From Vitis vinifera (lineage: Eukaryota > Streptophyta > Magnoliopsida > Vitales > Vitaceae), in NCBI RefSeq assembly GCF_030704535.1, contig NC_081807.1:2707001-2771000 (forward strand): a DNA stretch of 64,000 bases. The letters are read 5' to 3'. The position numbers and the translations under genes were made by a program. Below are positions 33,254 to 46,278 of the stretch, piece by piece. Below the pieces are notes generated by a model. It was not told the origin of the DNA and did no database searches. It saw only the letters and a list, made by a program, of their open reading frames with translations. Positions within the stretch are counted from its first letter, which is position 1. Each line of letters begins with the position of its first letter.

Positions 33254-36200
33254 TTACCTTGCCCAAGGTGAGTGTTGATTGGCTTGACTTCCATTCTGCC
33301 TTGGGTGAAGTGGAGAGCGATGGTGCAAAGGCGGTTGGCCATGTCGTTGAACAGCAGGACGTGCAGGTCTTACTCTAGGCTCCCTTGGTCTCTCGTTGTA
33401 AGCTTCAATCCGCTCCAGAGTCTCTAGAACTTCTTTCATTGATGGCCGGCTTTTATGTTCAGATCCAATACACCTTAGAGAAAGCTGAGCTATTTGATTT
33501 GCAGCTTTTGAAGGATATCTTCCCTCCAGTCTGGCATCCATTATGGTTTTCAACTTTCGTCTATCTGAAAGGTGTGGTTTGATCCAGTCCACCAGATTAT
33601 GTTGCCCACTGGGACGGGTAGTATCCAGTGCCCGTAAGCCTGTTAGCATCTCCACCAAGACAACACCAAAACCATACACATCGCTCTTTACATACAAATG
33701 CCCTGTTCAATGACCATAATGCTAATGTCAAAACACAGCTTTAATGAGATTTGGGTCGAAAGACAAATATCATAAGCCAATGTCAAAGGCATTCTGATGA
33801 TTGGCAAGCCATAGGAGCACCCAAACTTCAGAAGGGTTCAGGGGATTACCTGTGGCTACATACTCAGGAGCGGCATAACCATATGTTCCCATAACCCGTG
33901 TGGTCACATGTGACTGACTAGCTGTTGGACCCAATTTTGCCAAGCCAAAGTCTGATATCTTGGCAGTATAGGACTACAGCAAAAACCCAGAATTAGAGCA
34001 AGTTCTAAGAATTTCATCATTAGCATTATCTCTTAATAGTAGCTTATGTCCAAAGAACTTTACCCCATCAAGCAATATATTTGATGCCTTGAAGTCCCTG
34101 TAAATCACTTGCTTCTCTGATGTATGCAAGAAAGTCAGCCCTCGAGCTGCACCTATAGAAATCTTAAGCCGTATGTCCCAAGGAAGTGGCTGAACAGTTG
34201 CGCCCCCTGCACAAGCAAAAGCATACATCTTCTCTGAATCAAATGGGAGAAAGGAAAAGAACAAGAAAACGGAAGAATAGCCACATGTGCTGAAGTGCAC
34301 ATTAATGAATGCTTATATGCAGACAGTAATCTAAGGCTAAATTATTCGTAATTAGTTCTTACTTCCAAAAAGATGGTTCTCTAAGCTGCCTTTCTGCATG
34401 AATTCATATACCAGTAGCAGCTCTTTATCCTCCCAGCAATATCCCAACAGCTTGACAAGGTTAGGATGAGAAAGTCTTCCTAAGAAATTGACCTCAGACT
34501 GCACCAACAAAATGAACCACTTGAATAAAGAAAATGGACAGAAAACAGGTTCCCAAGTTTTCATATATGTGTGTTTGTAAGAAATCAAAAATATCAAACT
34601 AAGATTCACAACACAATTTCATCTCAGCCCCAGTCATCTGGTTTACAGCTCGGTTTCAACTATGTGATTCATAATTCACAGTGGTTTGTATTACCCTTTT
34701 TTCCCCCTTCTTTTGATGAACTGAGAACACCATCCTAAAATTAGAGGTTTTAGCCCTCCTGGTATGTAATTGTCTTTGTGATTCCACAAAAAAGGAAACA
34801 GCAAATAATGGTATGTAGAAAAAGAAGCAAGAATAATAAAATATCAGGAACCCAAATGATAAGCAAATTTACAAGTGGGAACCACATCTCACCTACTGCA
34901 AAACTATGAAAGAAGAAAGCTAAAAAAAAGGAGAAATAATAAAGAAACAAGCTAAAAGATAGAGATAATGATGATATCATATTAATAAAACCGATATGAA
35001 TCTTCAGGCATTGACAATTATAAACGAATTGCCCCACCCCATCATGTTTAAAAAAAGGATATCTAAAGGGACCATAACTGCCACCCAATAAGTTTAAGTT
35101 CAGTGATAATGGAAACATCTTTTGGAAACCTCTTTAACATAACTTTTTGATGTCAGAAACACACACCTTTTCCGGCTGTTATAATCCCTTAAGAGTGACT
35201 AAATGCATATACTTTTTCTTGAATACCAAACATGCATTTACCCAGGATCAATTAAATTATATTAGTAATCATCTAAGATGAGCCAAAGATGAACTAAATT
35301 TGAACAGTTAAACCATTGCAAGGGAGAGAATAATTATAAGGTCTAAACACATAGAAATCCCAAAAAAATGAAAAACAATCATTCTTTGCTTATTTGAATC
35401 ACCTGCCATTCTTCAAATCCTTGCATGCTCTCAGAGTTCAATTTCTTGACAGCAATTACAGTTCCACTGCCGCTCTTTGACACCTTCTCATCTAGCCAAC
35501 CCTTGAAAACTTTCCCAAAACCACCCTCTCCCAGAACTGTATCAGGTCTGAAATTTTTTGTTGCAGCCTTCAGTTCTGAAAAAGTAAAGATCCTTAAATT
35601 GGGATGAGGCAAGATCTGACCATTGGGGAAGGCCTCATCACTGCCTCCGCTGGCTGCAGAGAACTGGCTGTTTCTGGAGAAGTTGCTGCCCCGTGAAGAT
35701 GTAGTGTTGGTGGTTGTCTGAGACACCCCAGCTGCAATTACACCATTGATTATTACAAGTAGGGAAAAAAAACACAAAACAAAGCTTCAATTCAAATCGT
35801 ACACAAAATTGAATTAAATTTAGAAAAGTAAGCAGATTCAAGATATTTCCAGAGGATCAAAGGAAAGACAACAAAACCCATATGAGAAAGTGATGAAATC
35901 AATGGACTATGGTAACAAAAACAATAAGAAATAACCAGAGATTTCCTCAATTATAGTAACATAAGCTCTTTGAAGTCCAAAAGGGAATATTTTAACACAG
36001 ATTATACAGAACAAATTCACACGAGAGAATAAAAAGACATGATTCAAAAATAAGAAGAAAATCCAGAACCCATAGGAGGAAAATGAAGAAATCAAAGGAA
36101 AATATTGAGAAAACCAAACAAAACGATCCAAATAAAAAGAAAAGCCAAAGCCCATATGAGAAGCTGAAAGAAATCAATGCAAAATGTTGAGAAAACCAAA

Positions 36201-36385
36201 CCAAACAATCAAAATGAAAAAGAAAAAGAGAAACCCATGTGAGAAAAATGAAGAAATCAATGAAAAATGTTGAGAAAACAGAACAAAATAATCAATCTAT
36301 CTACTGAGAATCCCATACCTGTACTGAGATTGCCAGTGGTGATAGGAGTTATGGTATCCTTAGAAGAACTCCAGCAAATCCCCAT
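33254..36385 (-). CDS. PIX13: RLCK-VII protein kinase, PIX13-like, six exons, 415 aa
   Basis: Exons on the minus strand are 36319-36385, 35403-35731, 34363-34498, 34064-34206, 33850-33973 and 33254-33702. All junctions are GT-AG and in phase, giving 1248 nt and 415 aa. The N-terminus MGICWSS has Gly2 for N-myristoylation and Cys4 for S-acylation, so the kinase should sit at the plasma membrane. Kinase motifs are the P-loop [20 protein letters not shown] lysine, [13 protein letters not shown] catalytic loop, [10 protein letters not shown], and [14 protein letters not shown] activation segment with the conserved Thr. The catalytic loop has the RD Asp. The [20 protein letters not shown] segment and C-tail match my recollection of Arabidopsis PIX13 (At2g17220). 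RLCK-VII kinases relay signals from immune and developmental receptor kinases. Its Arabidopsis counterpart is next to the counterpart of the PPR gene of this window. Confidence 0.93.
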
Positions 36386-38237
36386 CTAAGTTTACTCTTT
36401 TGCTTTCACTTTGAGTCCACCCAGAGGCCAGAAATGGGCATAGCCTTCTCCTCCAATCCAAACTTGAGACAAGAAAAACCAGGAAAGAAAAAGAAATGCC
36501 CCTGGTGGGTATTGCAAGAAAATATTCTTAAAGTACTTCAACCTCTTCCGTGATCAAACAATCGACCTTCCTCACCTTCTTAGCCTCTTCCTCCTATTGA
36601 CTAGAATTTGAATTGTCCAGCAGCTTCCAAAGTCCACCTTACACACTAAATATTAATAATCTTTAACAGACAGTGAAAAGTCACAAGTATGGAAACAATA
36701 CAAACAATCGTCTGCTCTTGATGGGAAAATGGTGGGCGTTTTGAGGGGAGATGGGTAACTACTTTTGGCGGGTTATGCAGCAAACGGTAGTCAAGTCAAA
36801 CTGCCGTGTCACTGTGAAGAACCAGTCAAAGGTATGGAATTCAAACTAAAAGTGACAAGTGATTTGCAATTTTCAGATTTAAGTCTACCCTATTACGTTA
36901 CTATTTAGTATTTATTCAATTAATTCAATAATCTACTAATTTTATACACATCAATCCCTTTAATACAATCAACATACAAGAATAAATGAAGAGTCAATTT
37001 CAGAGTGGGTAGTTAGAACTTGGAAATAGTCACACTTTTGAAATCATATTTCCAATCTATAGCAAGACTAGGTCCTTTTTTTTTTTTTTTTTCATTTGGT
37101 CTAAAAAAAAATAGAAAAAATAATAAATTTTTTTTTTCATATTTAATTTACCATGAAAAATATTTATAAAAAATAAATGTAAAGAAAGTACACAAATAAT
37201 TTATTAAAATTTAAATTTTTTTCTCAAATTTCCTAAAAATTAAAGATAAAGGCAGTTCCTACATTAAGCTTTTGCTTTCAACTCACCTAACATTTTTCAA
37301 GCAAAAATGACTTTTCTCTTTCTCTAAAGTCTAAGGAAATAATTAAATGAAGCTAAGAGAAAAACTGTCAAGTAGGAAGACCATCTTCCTGTTGAAGGCA
37401 GAGTCCGCGTTCCCAACTACGCGGCTTTTGATTAATCAAGCGTAGGGATTGGGTCAAGGATTTGGGCATGGTGGAAAATACCTCCCAACTCTTTTTCCAA
37501 GGAAAACTCACAGACACGTCGATAGTATGGTGGGTGTGGGGGGGTTCACCCCTTCTGAATATGGGACCGCTTGTTTGTTGCTTGAGAGAAGATAAGAATG
37601 GGACCCCAAAAATTGAAAATACCCATTTCAAATTTTGAGCAAGGTTTTTGGAATACGACAAGTGGTATGACTATGAGTCACATACTGCTGCCCAATCAAG
37701 AGAAGTGTTACAAATATTTTGTCTTTAGAGTTGAATTCCAGGCCTTCCAGCCGTTTATGCAGCAGCAATTTCTCCATGCTAGTCATTTAGTCAAGTATTT
37801 TGCCATTAAATAATGTATTTTATGCTCTGCCTTTTGCGTAGATTGACCGTTCTAATTCTTCCCCATTTTTTTTGAAGTCAATTGTAGTTATTAAAACAAT
37901 AAATCAAAGTTTTTGTGGGTTTTTTATTGATAGTAATGGATGAAGTCCAACCCGAACCGAACCCGTCCCCGTTGACAGCCCTAGTGGTGATGGTGAAACA
38001 TGAGGAGGAGTGAAATAAAGTAAAAGGAGATGATGGAAGGATTCCACAAGAAATACTCTTTTTAAACAGTTTTATTTATGTATATGTTCAAAAACCATTT
38101 CTAGCTAAATCAGAACCACTTTTGTTCTGACTTCCAGCCATTTCTTGGTAGAGGATATGGATATTTTCCACCTATGAGACTTCATATATTTGACAAAGAT
38201 TTAAGACAGAAAGGTGAGAGACTCCCATTTGTATGTA
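36386..38237. other. Intergenic region between two kinase genes
   Basis: It contains the presumed promoter of the PIX13-like gene and the 3' region of the next kinase. Poly(T) and A/T tracts lie around 37070-37220. No reading frame resembles a known family. Confidence 0.5.
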
Positions 38238-41200
38238 TTAGGCATGGAGAGGGGAGCAAGGTGAGGGGCTGCCACGAGAATGAGCTTCTGGGTTGTAAGG
38301 TTGGGAGGCCAAGTACTCCAGAGCTACCAGAACATCACTTATCAGTGGCCGGTATGTAGCCTGCTCCTGCAGGCACATTGCAGTTATGGCAATTGCATGG
38401 TGTAGACACCGGACAGGGAAGCGGCCTCGCAACAGAGGATCCACCAGCTGAGAGAATCGCCTCCGGTCCTTGAAGAGAGGCCGAGCCTGCAATCACAGTT
38501 CAAGCAATGCAGACGGTGAAACAGTCGTATGATGGTGTTGAGTCTAGTTCATGGGAATTCTTAGGCTATGATTGGTTCCTAGGAAGCATTAAAGGAAAAA
38601 ATGCTAAGAAACATGATTTTCCCATGTTTGGTAACCATGAAAAAAGCCAAGGAAAAGGAGGAGAAATATGTAAGAGATTTTCCCTCCTTTATCCTAAAGA
38701 AAATGTGAGGAAAATTTGAGAAAAGCATAGTCCTTAACAATTTAATTTCCTTTCCCTTGACTTTTTCTTAAACAACCAAACAAGAGAAAAATCTTTCTTC
38801 CTATATTTCCTCTACATTTTCTTTCCCTAAAACTTTCTAGGCGCCAAACATAGCCCTAATATTTCTCAGGATGATGCAATGTTTGAATCCATCTAAAGCG
38901 GTACTCCTGCTTGAAGTCCCAGTGCAAGGGAAAGAAGCTACAAGACCAAGCAAAAATAACAACCACAATAACTGCTACAAAACAAGGTTGAACTCCAGCA
39001 TCTGGCCCTAAGTGAAAGAACTTTCGACAATGGAAATTATATCACAGGCAAGTTAGATCACTTAAGCTACTAGACAAAAAGATTTCAAGAAGTAAGGTGA
39101 AAAACCAAGAAGGTTGACACTCACCCAATTTACTAGGTTCTGCTCTCCCTGCAACCTAGTAGAGTCGATTGCCATCCGTCCAGTGATCAGTTCCAACAAA
39201 ACAACACCAAAGCTATATACATCAGATTTGAGGGTCAGTTTACCACTCATTGCATACTCCGGGGCGCAATATCCATGTGTTCCCATAACCCGGGTTGTAA
39301 CATGGGTGTTGTCACCAACAGGTCCAAATTTAGCAAGTCCAAAATCAGAAAGCTTGGGATGGAAGTCATTGTCCAAGAGTATATTTGCAGATTTCAAATC
39401 TCGGTAGATGACAGGTGGGTTTGCTTTGCAGTGAAGATACTCCAGGCCCCTAGCAGTGCCAACAGCAATTTTCATCCGGGTGTTCCATTCCAATGGTGCC
39501 TTGTTGGGGCCAACGTCTGAAATAGAAAGAACAATTAGGTTGCGATTATAAAACTTACCCAAAAGGACTTGTATTCATCCCTGCAATTTTCATCATACAA
39601 TTAAGTATTAGGCACATCTTATGTGTCACTCTCTTTCTCATGTAAGAATAGTGAAAATTCCTTTATTTTCCATTTAAGTTATGCTACATAAATGTAGCAA
39701 ATTTACTGATTTGTTTCTCTAAATAGAGACATCACATAAATGCTCCTAATTTTGCATATATGACACTACAAAAAATTGACTGTGTTGGAAAACTGGTGAA
39801 AGAATCAAAGGAGAAAAGCATTTTTCATTCCTTTGTTTATTCAAAGGAATGCGAATTTAATCATACAAAGAATGAAACAGACCACTGCTCCTGGCATATC
39901 ATCAATTTAATCTGTGAACAACCAAGGGAACAAATATTTCAGAACTGTGTCTTGCTTCCTGGTGTAGCAGCGAACGGAGCTCACATGGGAGAAGCATGGA
40001 TATCCATCCAAAAAAAACATAAAATGCAAACAATCCTTAACTATAACAACTAGCCCGTGCCTAGAATGCCCTTACAAGATCAGTTTAGAATCAATACATA
40101 TTTATGCCTCATTCTATTTAAGAAGTAAATCCAGATCTTGTTCCATCACTTTTGGAAGTTACTAGTTGCACATCCATATTTCTAAGGTACACATTTTCTA
40201 CTGCAAGGTCATAGAACATGAAAACTACAACCATGCAACCACCTCATTTCTATCGTAGAAGTCCTCTCCATCCAGTACCCTTTCATATAATTAACCTCTA
40301 TGTAACGGGTAATTTCATTAATCTGTAAATCCTCTAAGAAGTAATTCTGACTTTTTCCTAAATCTACAATCATAGGGACATATAATTGGCCATCTTCCAA
40401 TGGTATTATCGTTCTTTATCCATTCCCCAAATGCACAGACATTGCAATCTTTGCACCGCATGTATGAGGAGGTTAGAACACCAAATAAATTATGAATGTT
40501 TTTTAAATCATATTTGGATTTAATGTTCTCAAAAAGGATGTCAACAAGAAGTTAAGAGTTATCAACAGTTGCAGACAAAGGAGATGTAAGATGGTTTGGT
40601 AACGTGCAATGAAGTCTAGACTGAGTTGAAATGTTTGACTCTGTTGAGAAGCCTATGTAAATGGAATTGCCTCTCAAAACTAATAAACCAATGGCATTTG
40701 GTAGTCGAATTGGATGCCAAAGAATTCTCAACTCAAAACCCAGTTACTGTGGAGATCGGACATGTAAGGAGTGTTATCTAACCTTACCTAGCTAGAACAA
40801 TTGCATAGATGCCCAGAAACTCACACCCTAAAATTATGATTAAAAAACCAAAAAACAAAAAAAGGAAGGAAGAAAGAAAGAAAGAAGAACCAACCTCCTG
40901 CCCATCCAGGTAGCATGGTAAAGTTTTAAGCTTAAAACATGCCAACTGCAAGTAGACTAAGTTTTGAACTGATATGCAGCTCACATACACTAAAGCAACC
41001 TGATAAATTGAGCTCCATCCATATCAGTTTGGTATGTTAAAAAAAATTCCAAGGAAACATGTCCAACAGGAGTTAACCTTGAGAGATCTATAGTACCATA
41101 TTGATTTCAATTCATCTTTATGATTTTTGAGTTAAATATACATCAAATAAATATACCGTTGTACATGCACAAATACATACGCATGCAGATAAAAGATAAT

Positions 41201-43032
41201 ACGAACCTGCATAAATAGACATTTATGCATTTTTGACAAACTAAGCATATTTGCATCCAAAAAAATGTGTATAGATCCCTATGTTTGCACATATAAATCA
41301 GGTAAATCAGTATGCAACTCTCAACACAAATATTCATACACATAACCATTAGTTGCATATTATTTTTTTTCAATGATTCAAACTTATATGTGAATAACTG
41401 ATTAAAATAATATTCCCAAATTGCCAACCTATGTTCTATTATCACAATCCAATCAGGCATCCCAGTAGTCGAACCAGCAGAGGACCAAGAAACCTCCAAA
41501 TGAGTCAACATGCAGTCGTATCAGATCTCATAAGGTCCATGTTTGTAAACTCAAGATTCAGCAAAACACAGACAGGATCGTTTTATCACCCATATAAGAT
41601 TTTTCTTTTGTCATAAATGTTTATGGGGCCGTTTATGGAAAGATAAATTGGACTTGCTCCATGATATTTGCTTTCTGAATTTTAAATACGTTGAAATTAT
41701 TTTCATCAACCAAAAACATGCAGAGGGCTTATCTTTACTATTTTCCTTACAAGCTAACGTAACTAAGATGGAAATAACTGATGTGGCATAGACCCCACTT
41801 CTAAAAGATTGCATGCGTTCCCATATCATAGCAAAGAACCTACCAAAGAGATGATCTTCCAAGCTTCCCATGGGCATGTATTCATAAACCAAGAGCCTTT
41901 GATCTCCATCAGTACAGTAGCCAATTAAGCAGACAAGATTAGAATGGCGCAAAAGGCTCAACAAGAGAACCTCCATGATAAATTCCTGACTTCCTTGAAT
42001 GCCCTCATGATTGAGCCATTTGATTGCAACAATCTGCCACAACAACATGAATCAGCACAATGAGAACCTCCACAATAGATTTGCAATTAATCCACATATT
42101 AATGAACTCATAAAAGAAATATAATTAATCTAGCTAACATCCAACAGTCTAACATGCACAAACAAGGCATGTAGTAACTAATCCATCACTTAGAAGACAT
42201 ATGCAAGGAAAAGAATTCCCCAATCTTACAACAAATCTGCATCTTACAACATTCTATTTCAGTAATTAATTTTCAATTTAAGTCCTCTAGCAAGGAGATA
42301 TGTGGGCAAGGAAAATGCAGGGAAAAGAACCCTCTATTTTGTTCTTTGATAAAGAACACTTTTAAGCATTTACCTTCCCTTCCTTTCCCTTCATTCTTTC
42401 CTGAGAACCAAACAGACCCATGAATCCCTAGTCATGTGAAACAACTTGCCTGGCCATTTTCTAGCTTGCCTTTATAAACCTTCCCAAAACCCCCTTCTCC
42501 AATCATGACCTTGAAACTTCTTGTTGCATTAATGAGTTGTTGAAAGGTGAAACTTTTTGCACCAGTGCCATTTTGGCTGCTTTTATCCTTGCCTTTGTTA
42601 CTCACTGATCCTCCCTTCCCATGGTCTGCAACCAAATGCCAAGGAAAAGGAACTTCAGGAAATATTAAAACTTTAATAAATAAATAAATAATAAAATAAA
42701 TAAATTAAAATACAAGCCCATAACAGGAATTGCACCTCAGGCAAATCAGAATCTAAAGTACAAGTAACAGCAGCATTCTGTTTGTTTGCTAAGAAAAATC
42801 AGATAAAACAAAAGTCTAAAATTCCAACTCAATTCTTCAGGAAACGAAAACAACAGCATAAGAACAGAAACTATTTTCAATTTCCTGTTCTCTCTTAGTT
42901 TCCCCACCAAGCAAACAGTGGGCAGTGAGAGAAAAACATACCTGGAAAATCAGCGGAATGGCGCCTCTGCCCACTGCCCTCGATCATGCTGACATCATCC
43001 CTCCGAGGGCTCAAGCAAGAAAAGCAACCCAT
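38238..43032 (-). CDS. RLCK-VII/PBS1-like kinase (PBL), five exons, 365 aa
   Basis: Exons on the minus strand are 42942-43032, 42450-42625, 41844-42033, 39125-39516 and 38238-38486, total 1098 nt and 365 aa. Phases agree at each junction. The second intron has a GC donor (CAG|GCAAGT), the others are GT-AG. The N-terminus [13 protein letters not shown] carries Gly2 and Cys3/Cys6 for myristoylation and palmitoylation. Kinase motifs are [20 protein letters not shown] lysine, [23 protein letters not shown] and [14 protein letters not shown]. The C-terminal exon has the helical lobe [20 protein letters not shown]. The length and [14 protein letters not shown] pattern fit the PBL21/PBL22/PBL23 group, so this is a different RLCK-VII subgroup from its neighbour and not a recent tandem copy. 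The last intron carries a MITE. Exact orthology is not settled. Confidence 0.9.
38562..38858. mobile_element. MITE with about 25-bp imperfect terminal inverted repeats
   Basis: The left end TAGGCTATGATTGGTTCCTA and the complement of the right end, TAGGGCTATGTTTGGCGCCT, pair over about 25 bp with a few mismatches and a 1-bp offset. The 297-bp element is A/T-rich, non-coding and full of TTTTCCC / GGAAAA complementarity. It sits in the last intron of the PBL gene. The 8-bp flanks match at only 5 of 8 positions, so the target duplication is weak. hAT-type is the likely family. Confidence 0.7.
42296..42420. mobile_element. Partial MITE-like sequence in a PBL intron
   Basis: The sequence (GGGCAAGGAAAATGCAGGGA ... 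TTCCTGAGAACCAAACAGACCC) resembles the ends and body of the element at 38562-38858 but only part is recognisable. Borders are approximate. Confidence 0.35.
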
Positions 43033-44149
43033 TTTCTAAAATGGACAATTGCAGCAAACCAACCACACAAAACCCTAACAGACCACACCCAGCATGAACA
43101 TTCCAGAGATCCCCCAGAAACCCAAAAGCCAAAAGCCAAAAGCCAAAAAGATGAAGGGCTTAAATCATGAAAAACAGCCACTTATAAACAGAAAACACTT
43201 CGAATTTTCCCACAATAGAAGAAACCCCAAATCAAAGAAACAAAAACCCAAAAAGAGAAACGCAGAAACGAGGAATCGGTATACTATAAAAGTAGTAAAA
43301 ATCAGTGTGGAGGTTTTAGCAACCCCACCATTAGAGCAAGTTTTGTCGGCGTTTAAAATCTGCGAATTAATATTAATTACAGAAGAGATATAAATATTTA
43401 TGTTTATTATTATGGATATGATTGTTCTTCACTTTCCTTTTGTGGGCCTGTAGTTGAAATTCAATTACTCATACACCTTGATTGTTGCAGGTCGCTCTCC
43501 GTTTCCATTGCCTTTTCCTCTCTATACATTTAAACGTTGTGGAAGTGGTGGGGGAGCTCTTAGCACACTCTCAACCCCTCTCCCTCTCTCGTTCCCCTCC
43601 ACTGCCCTTCTCTTTCCACTTTTTTCCCACTCTCTCCCTCTCCTTTTTCTCTCTTTTTCCATCCTTTTTCCTGCAACTGTCAGTCATACGTTGCATGAGA
43701 AGTGGCATTACGAGTGTAAAGTTTCATGGGTTTTCACCAGGTTTATGTTATTTATATAGAACAAACTGAAGAAAGGGATTCAGAGCCAAATATGGGAGAC
43801 TCATTGGATCAGAGCTTGGCCTTTTCTTTCTTGTAAGATCGATCAGTTTGGAATATAAAATAAGCTGTCTTACAATTATCTGGGCACTACAATCATGGGT
43901 TTCTGATGTTACAAATGCCAACTTTTTTTTTTGTTTTTGTTTTTTTTTTTTTTTGCTTATGGCCTAAGAATTAGGATACATTGATCTGTACAACAACCAA
44001 CCTACACTATTACAACAGTCAGCCTTGGCTTGGCTTGGCTCGGCTCCACATTGAAGGAGGAACCAGCAATTCTCATCCCATGATTCTATGGTTAAACTTA
44101 ATTTAAAGGGGAAAAAATGAAAATGGAAAAAGAATAATTCAATTATTTC
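43033..44149. other. Promoter region of the PBL gene and 3' flank of the bromodomain gene
   Basis: On the plus strand 43555-43660 is a long pyrimidine tract (CTCTCCCTCTCTCGTTCCCC), so the PBL strand reads GA-rich 0.5 kb before its ATG, as in many plant promoters and leaders. 43930-44149 is probably the 3' UTR of the bromodomain gene. No gene is seen. Confidence 0.4.
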
Positions 44150-46278
44150 TCAGAGCTGCAGAGCTAAATCAGGCTGTGTGGAGTCGACCTTGCTAGAGCT
44201 AGGAGATCCTGGAGACTGGAATCTGACGTTAAGGTCAGGGGGTACTGAATCTTGTCGCTGTTGGGGTGGCAGTCCCGGCCAGGAGGGCTGTGGATGGGGC
44301 CCTACTCGTGGGGCAGCGGCGGCCTCTCCTCCTGGATGAGGTAATAATGGGCTGCTCGAGTTGGTTGTAGTTGATTTTTCCAAGAACTTGGGGTCCTCGG
44401 GGGTTAGGTTATTTCCCATCCCTGGATGGCCGAAGTTGGGGGTGGTTCGGGAGATGGCATCGAGCATCTGAGGAGCCTGGAGGTTGAACCCAGTTGGCCT
44501 GGCAGCTCCCATTGGTTTTCCCATCTGAGTTGGAATGTTGAAACCATAGGCGCCATTGAAGCCGTTCATGCCAGGATGGAGGGCAGTGGGGCCTTGATGA
44601 ATTTGGAAGGGTGGTCTGGGCCTGACAGCACCAGCACTGCTATTTAGTATGCTGAACCCAGATTGTGCATTCAATCCAATACTAGCTTCCGTGCTTCCAC
44701 TGCTGGGTCCCGAAGCTTTGTTAGCAGTATTGATGAGAGGTGAGGCAGCAGCAGATGTAAGGAGAGACTTGCCCGGATGGTTAGCCAGGGCTGCACGAGC
44801 TGAAAGCACATTCCTCTCTGGTAAACCGATTCCTCCAGTCTTCTGTGATGGTTTATCCTCCTGAGAATCCATACTGCAAGGTATAGAATCTCCCGGGAGT
44901 GATGAGAGTGGTGTTGATGAAGGAACGAAAAGTGGCTTTGGAGGTATAACATCATTCTCTCCTACCCATCCTGGTCCAAACTTCACTCCAGGAGGCAAAG
45001 ACTTTTCAATCTTCTTTGCAGCAATTTTCCAGGCAACAGGGCCCAAGTTGGAAGCAAATCGAGCCAGGCTCCTTGCATAACCATACTCTGCGTTAAGCCC
45101 CACCTGATTCATATGAGCACCCAAGTCAAATAACTGATTAAAGCAAAGGCACAGATAAGATGCCCCACATACATAGATGCACCAAAGCATAAAGCAGATG
45201 TTCAGGAATCTAGGGACAGTTCAGTGAAAGGGTCCTAGGAAATTATTATTGAAAACCACTGAGGACCAATCTGGCTGCTTTTTCACTTATTGGGTCAGTC
45301 TTTTGTTGAATGGCTATTAAAAGTAAAGCAAAAAATCAAGGCTCATTGCCATAGTTACAAAATTATATAGCCGAATACTCTACGTTATCTAATAGTGGAT
45401 GAATTCCATCCTCCATCCAAACCAGTGACTGCTTGATTGTCCTCTTCGAAAGAATCAACTAAATAGTACATACAAAACATCAGAGAGATACATACAGGCA
45501 TTAGCTGTTTCTTCTCCCCATCAAAGGTAGTCAACACAGATGGCTCTCTCCCAACAGCTATTGAAGAGGATTGTTTGTAGGTATTGCGTCTGTTCTCATC
45601 AAGTACAAATGGCTTCTTTGCATGCTTCAGGGAAATACCTTTCAAAATAGAACCTGCAGAAAAGTGAAAAGAAAAAGGAAAAAACGTCACATCTCCCTCA
45701 GAAAACTGGTAGAGATAAAAGCTAAACAAGACAAAAAGGAGAAAAGATCAGCCAATTCTCAAGTTTCAAACCTGTAAATTCATCATGTCTCTCTAATTTC
45801 TGATCAGCAGACCAACCAGTATTACCATCACTGTAGCGGGTGCCATGCAAAGACCGGCCGAATGAATCAGCAGGACCAGATTTGTCTGAAATAAGAGCTC
45901 CCTTTCTCAGATCATGATTGGACCACATGGTGTTTTCTCCCCCAGTAGCAAGAGTTGCATCTGAGGAAAACTCTGAACCAGGCCGCTCCAAAGAAGGCCT
46001 GCCCAGAGGCTTCTTTATATTCTTGGTTGGTGGTCTACCTCTCCTTTTCGGCTCGGGCTCATTGTCATCACTATCTTGCCTTAAATTCTCAAAATTCTTC
46101 TTCGCCAATTCTTGTATGGATCGTGCCTGGCAACAACATAACCAAAAATTCAAAGAATACCCACAGATGGTCTGAAGATGGCAGGATAGAGACTACGAGT
46201 TGACTATACCTGTTTAAAATAAATGGTATCTGGGGCATTGTACTGCATCGCATTTGAACAGATCAAGAAAACATCTTT
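44150..46278 (-). CDS. Bromodomain protein (BRD1/BRD2/BRD13 type), 3' part, last four exons
   Basis: Exons on the minus strand are 46210-46278, 45772-46126, 45496-45653 and 44150-45103, giving 511 C-terminal residues. All junctions are GT-AG and in phase. The first visible exon, KDVFLICSNAMQYNAPDTIY, is the end of a bromodomain including the acetyl-lysine-binding Asn of the YNAP motif. The next exon has RSIQELAKKNF and the AT-hook-like RRGRPPTKN and KPLGRPS. Then come LARFASNLGPVAWKIAAKKI and KSLPPGVKFGPGWVGENDV, and a Pro/Ser-rich tail ending QPDLALQL. These are hallmarks of Arabidopsis At1g20670 and At1g76380, bromodomain subunits of SWI/SNF complexes. The acceptor TTTGCAG before 46278 shows that at least one more exon lies upstream, with the first part of the bromodomain. 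I did not find it before the window end, so the gene is partial here. Confidence 0.88.

Noticed and set aside
42430-42450. GT donor a few bases inside the GC-AG intron of the PBL gene
   Set aside because: Using it would change the reading frame or add residues between NGQ and IVAIKWL, breaking the conserved kinase N-lobe; the GC donor has the full CAG|GCAAGT consensus.
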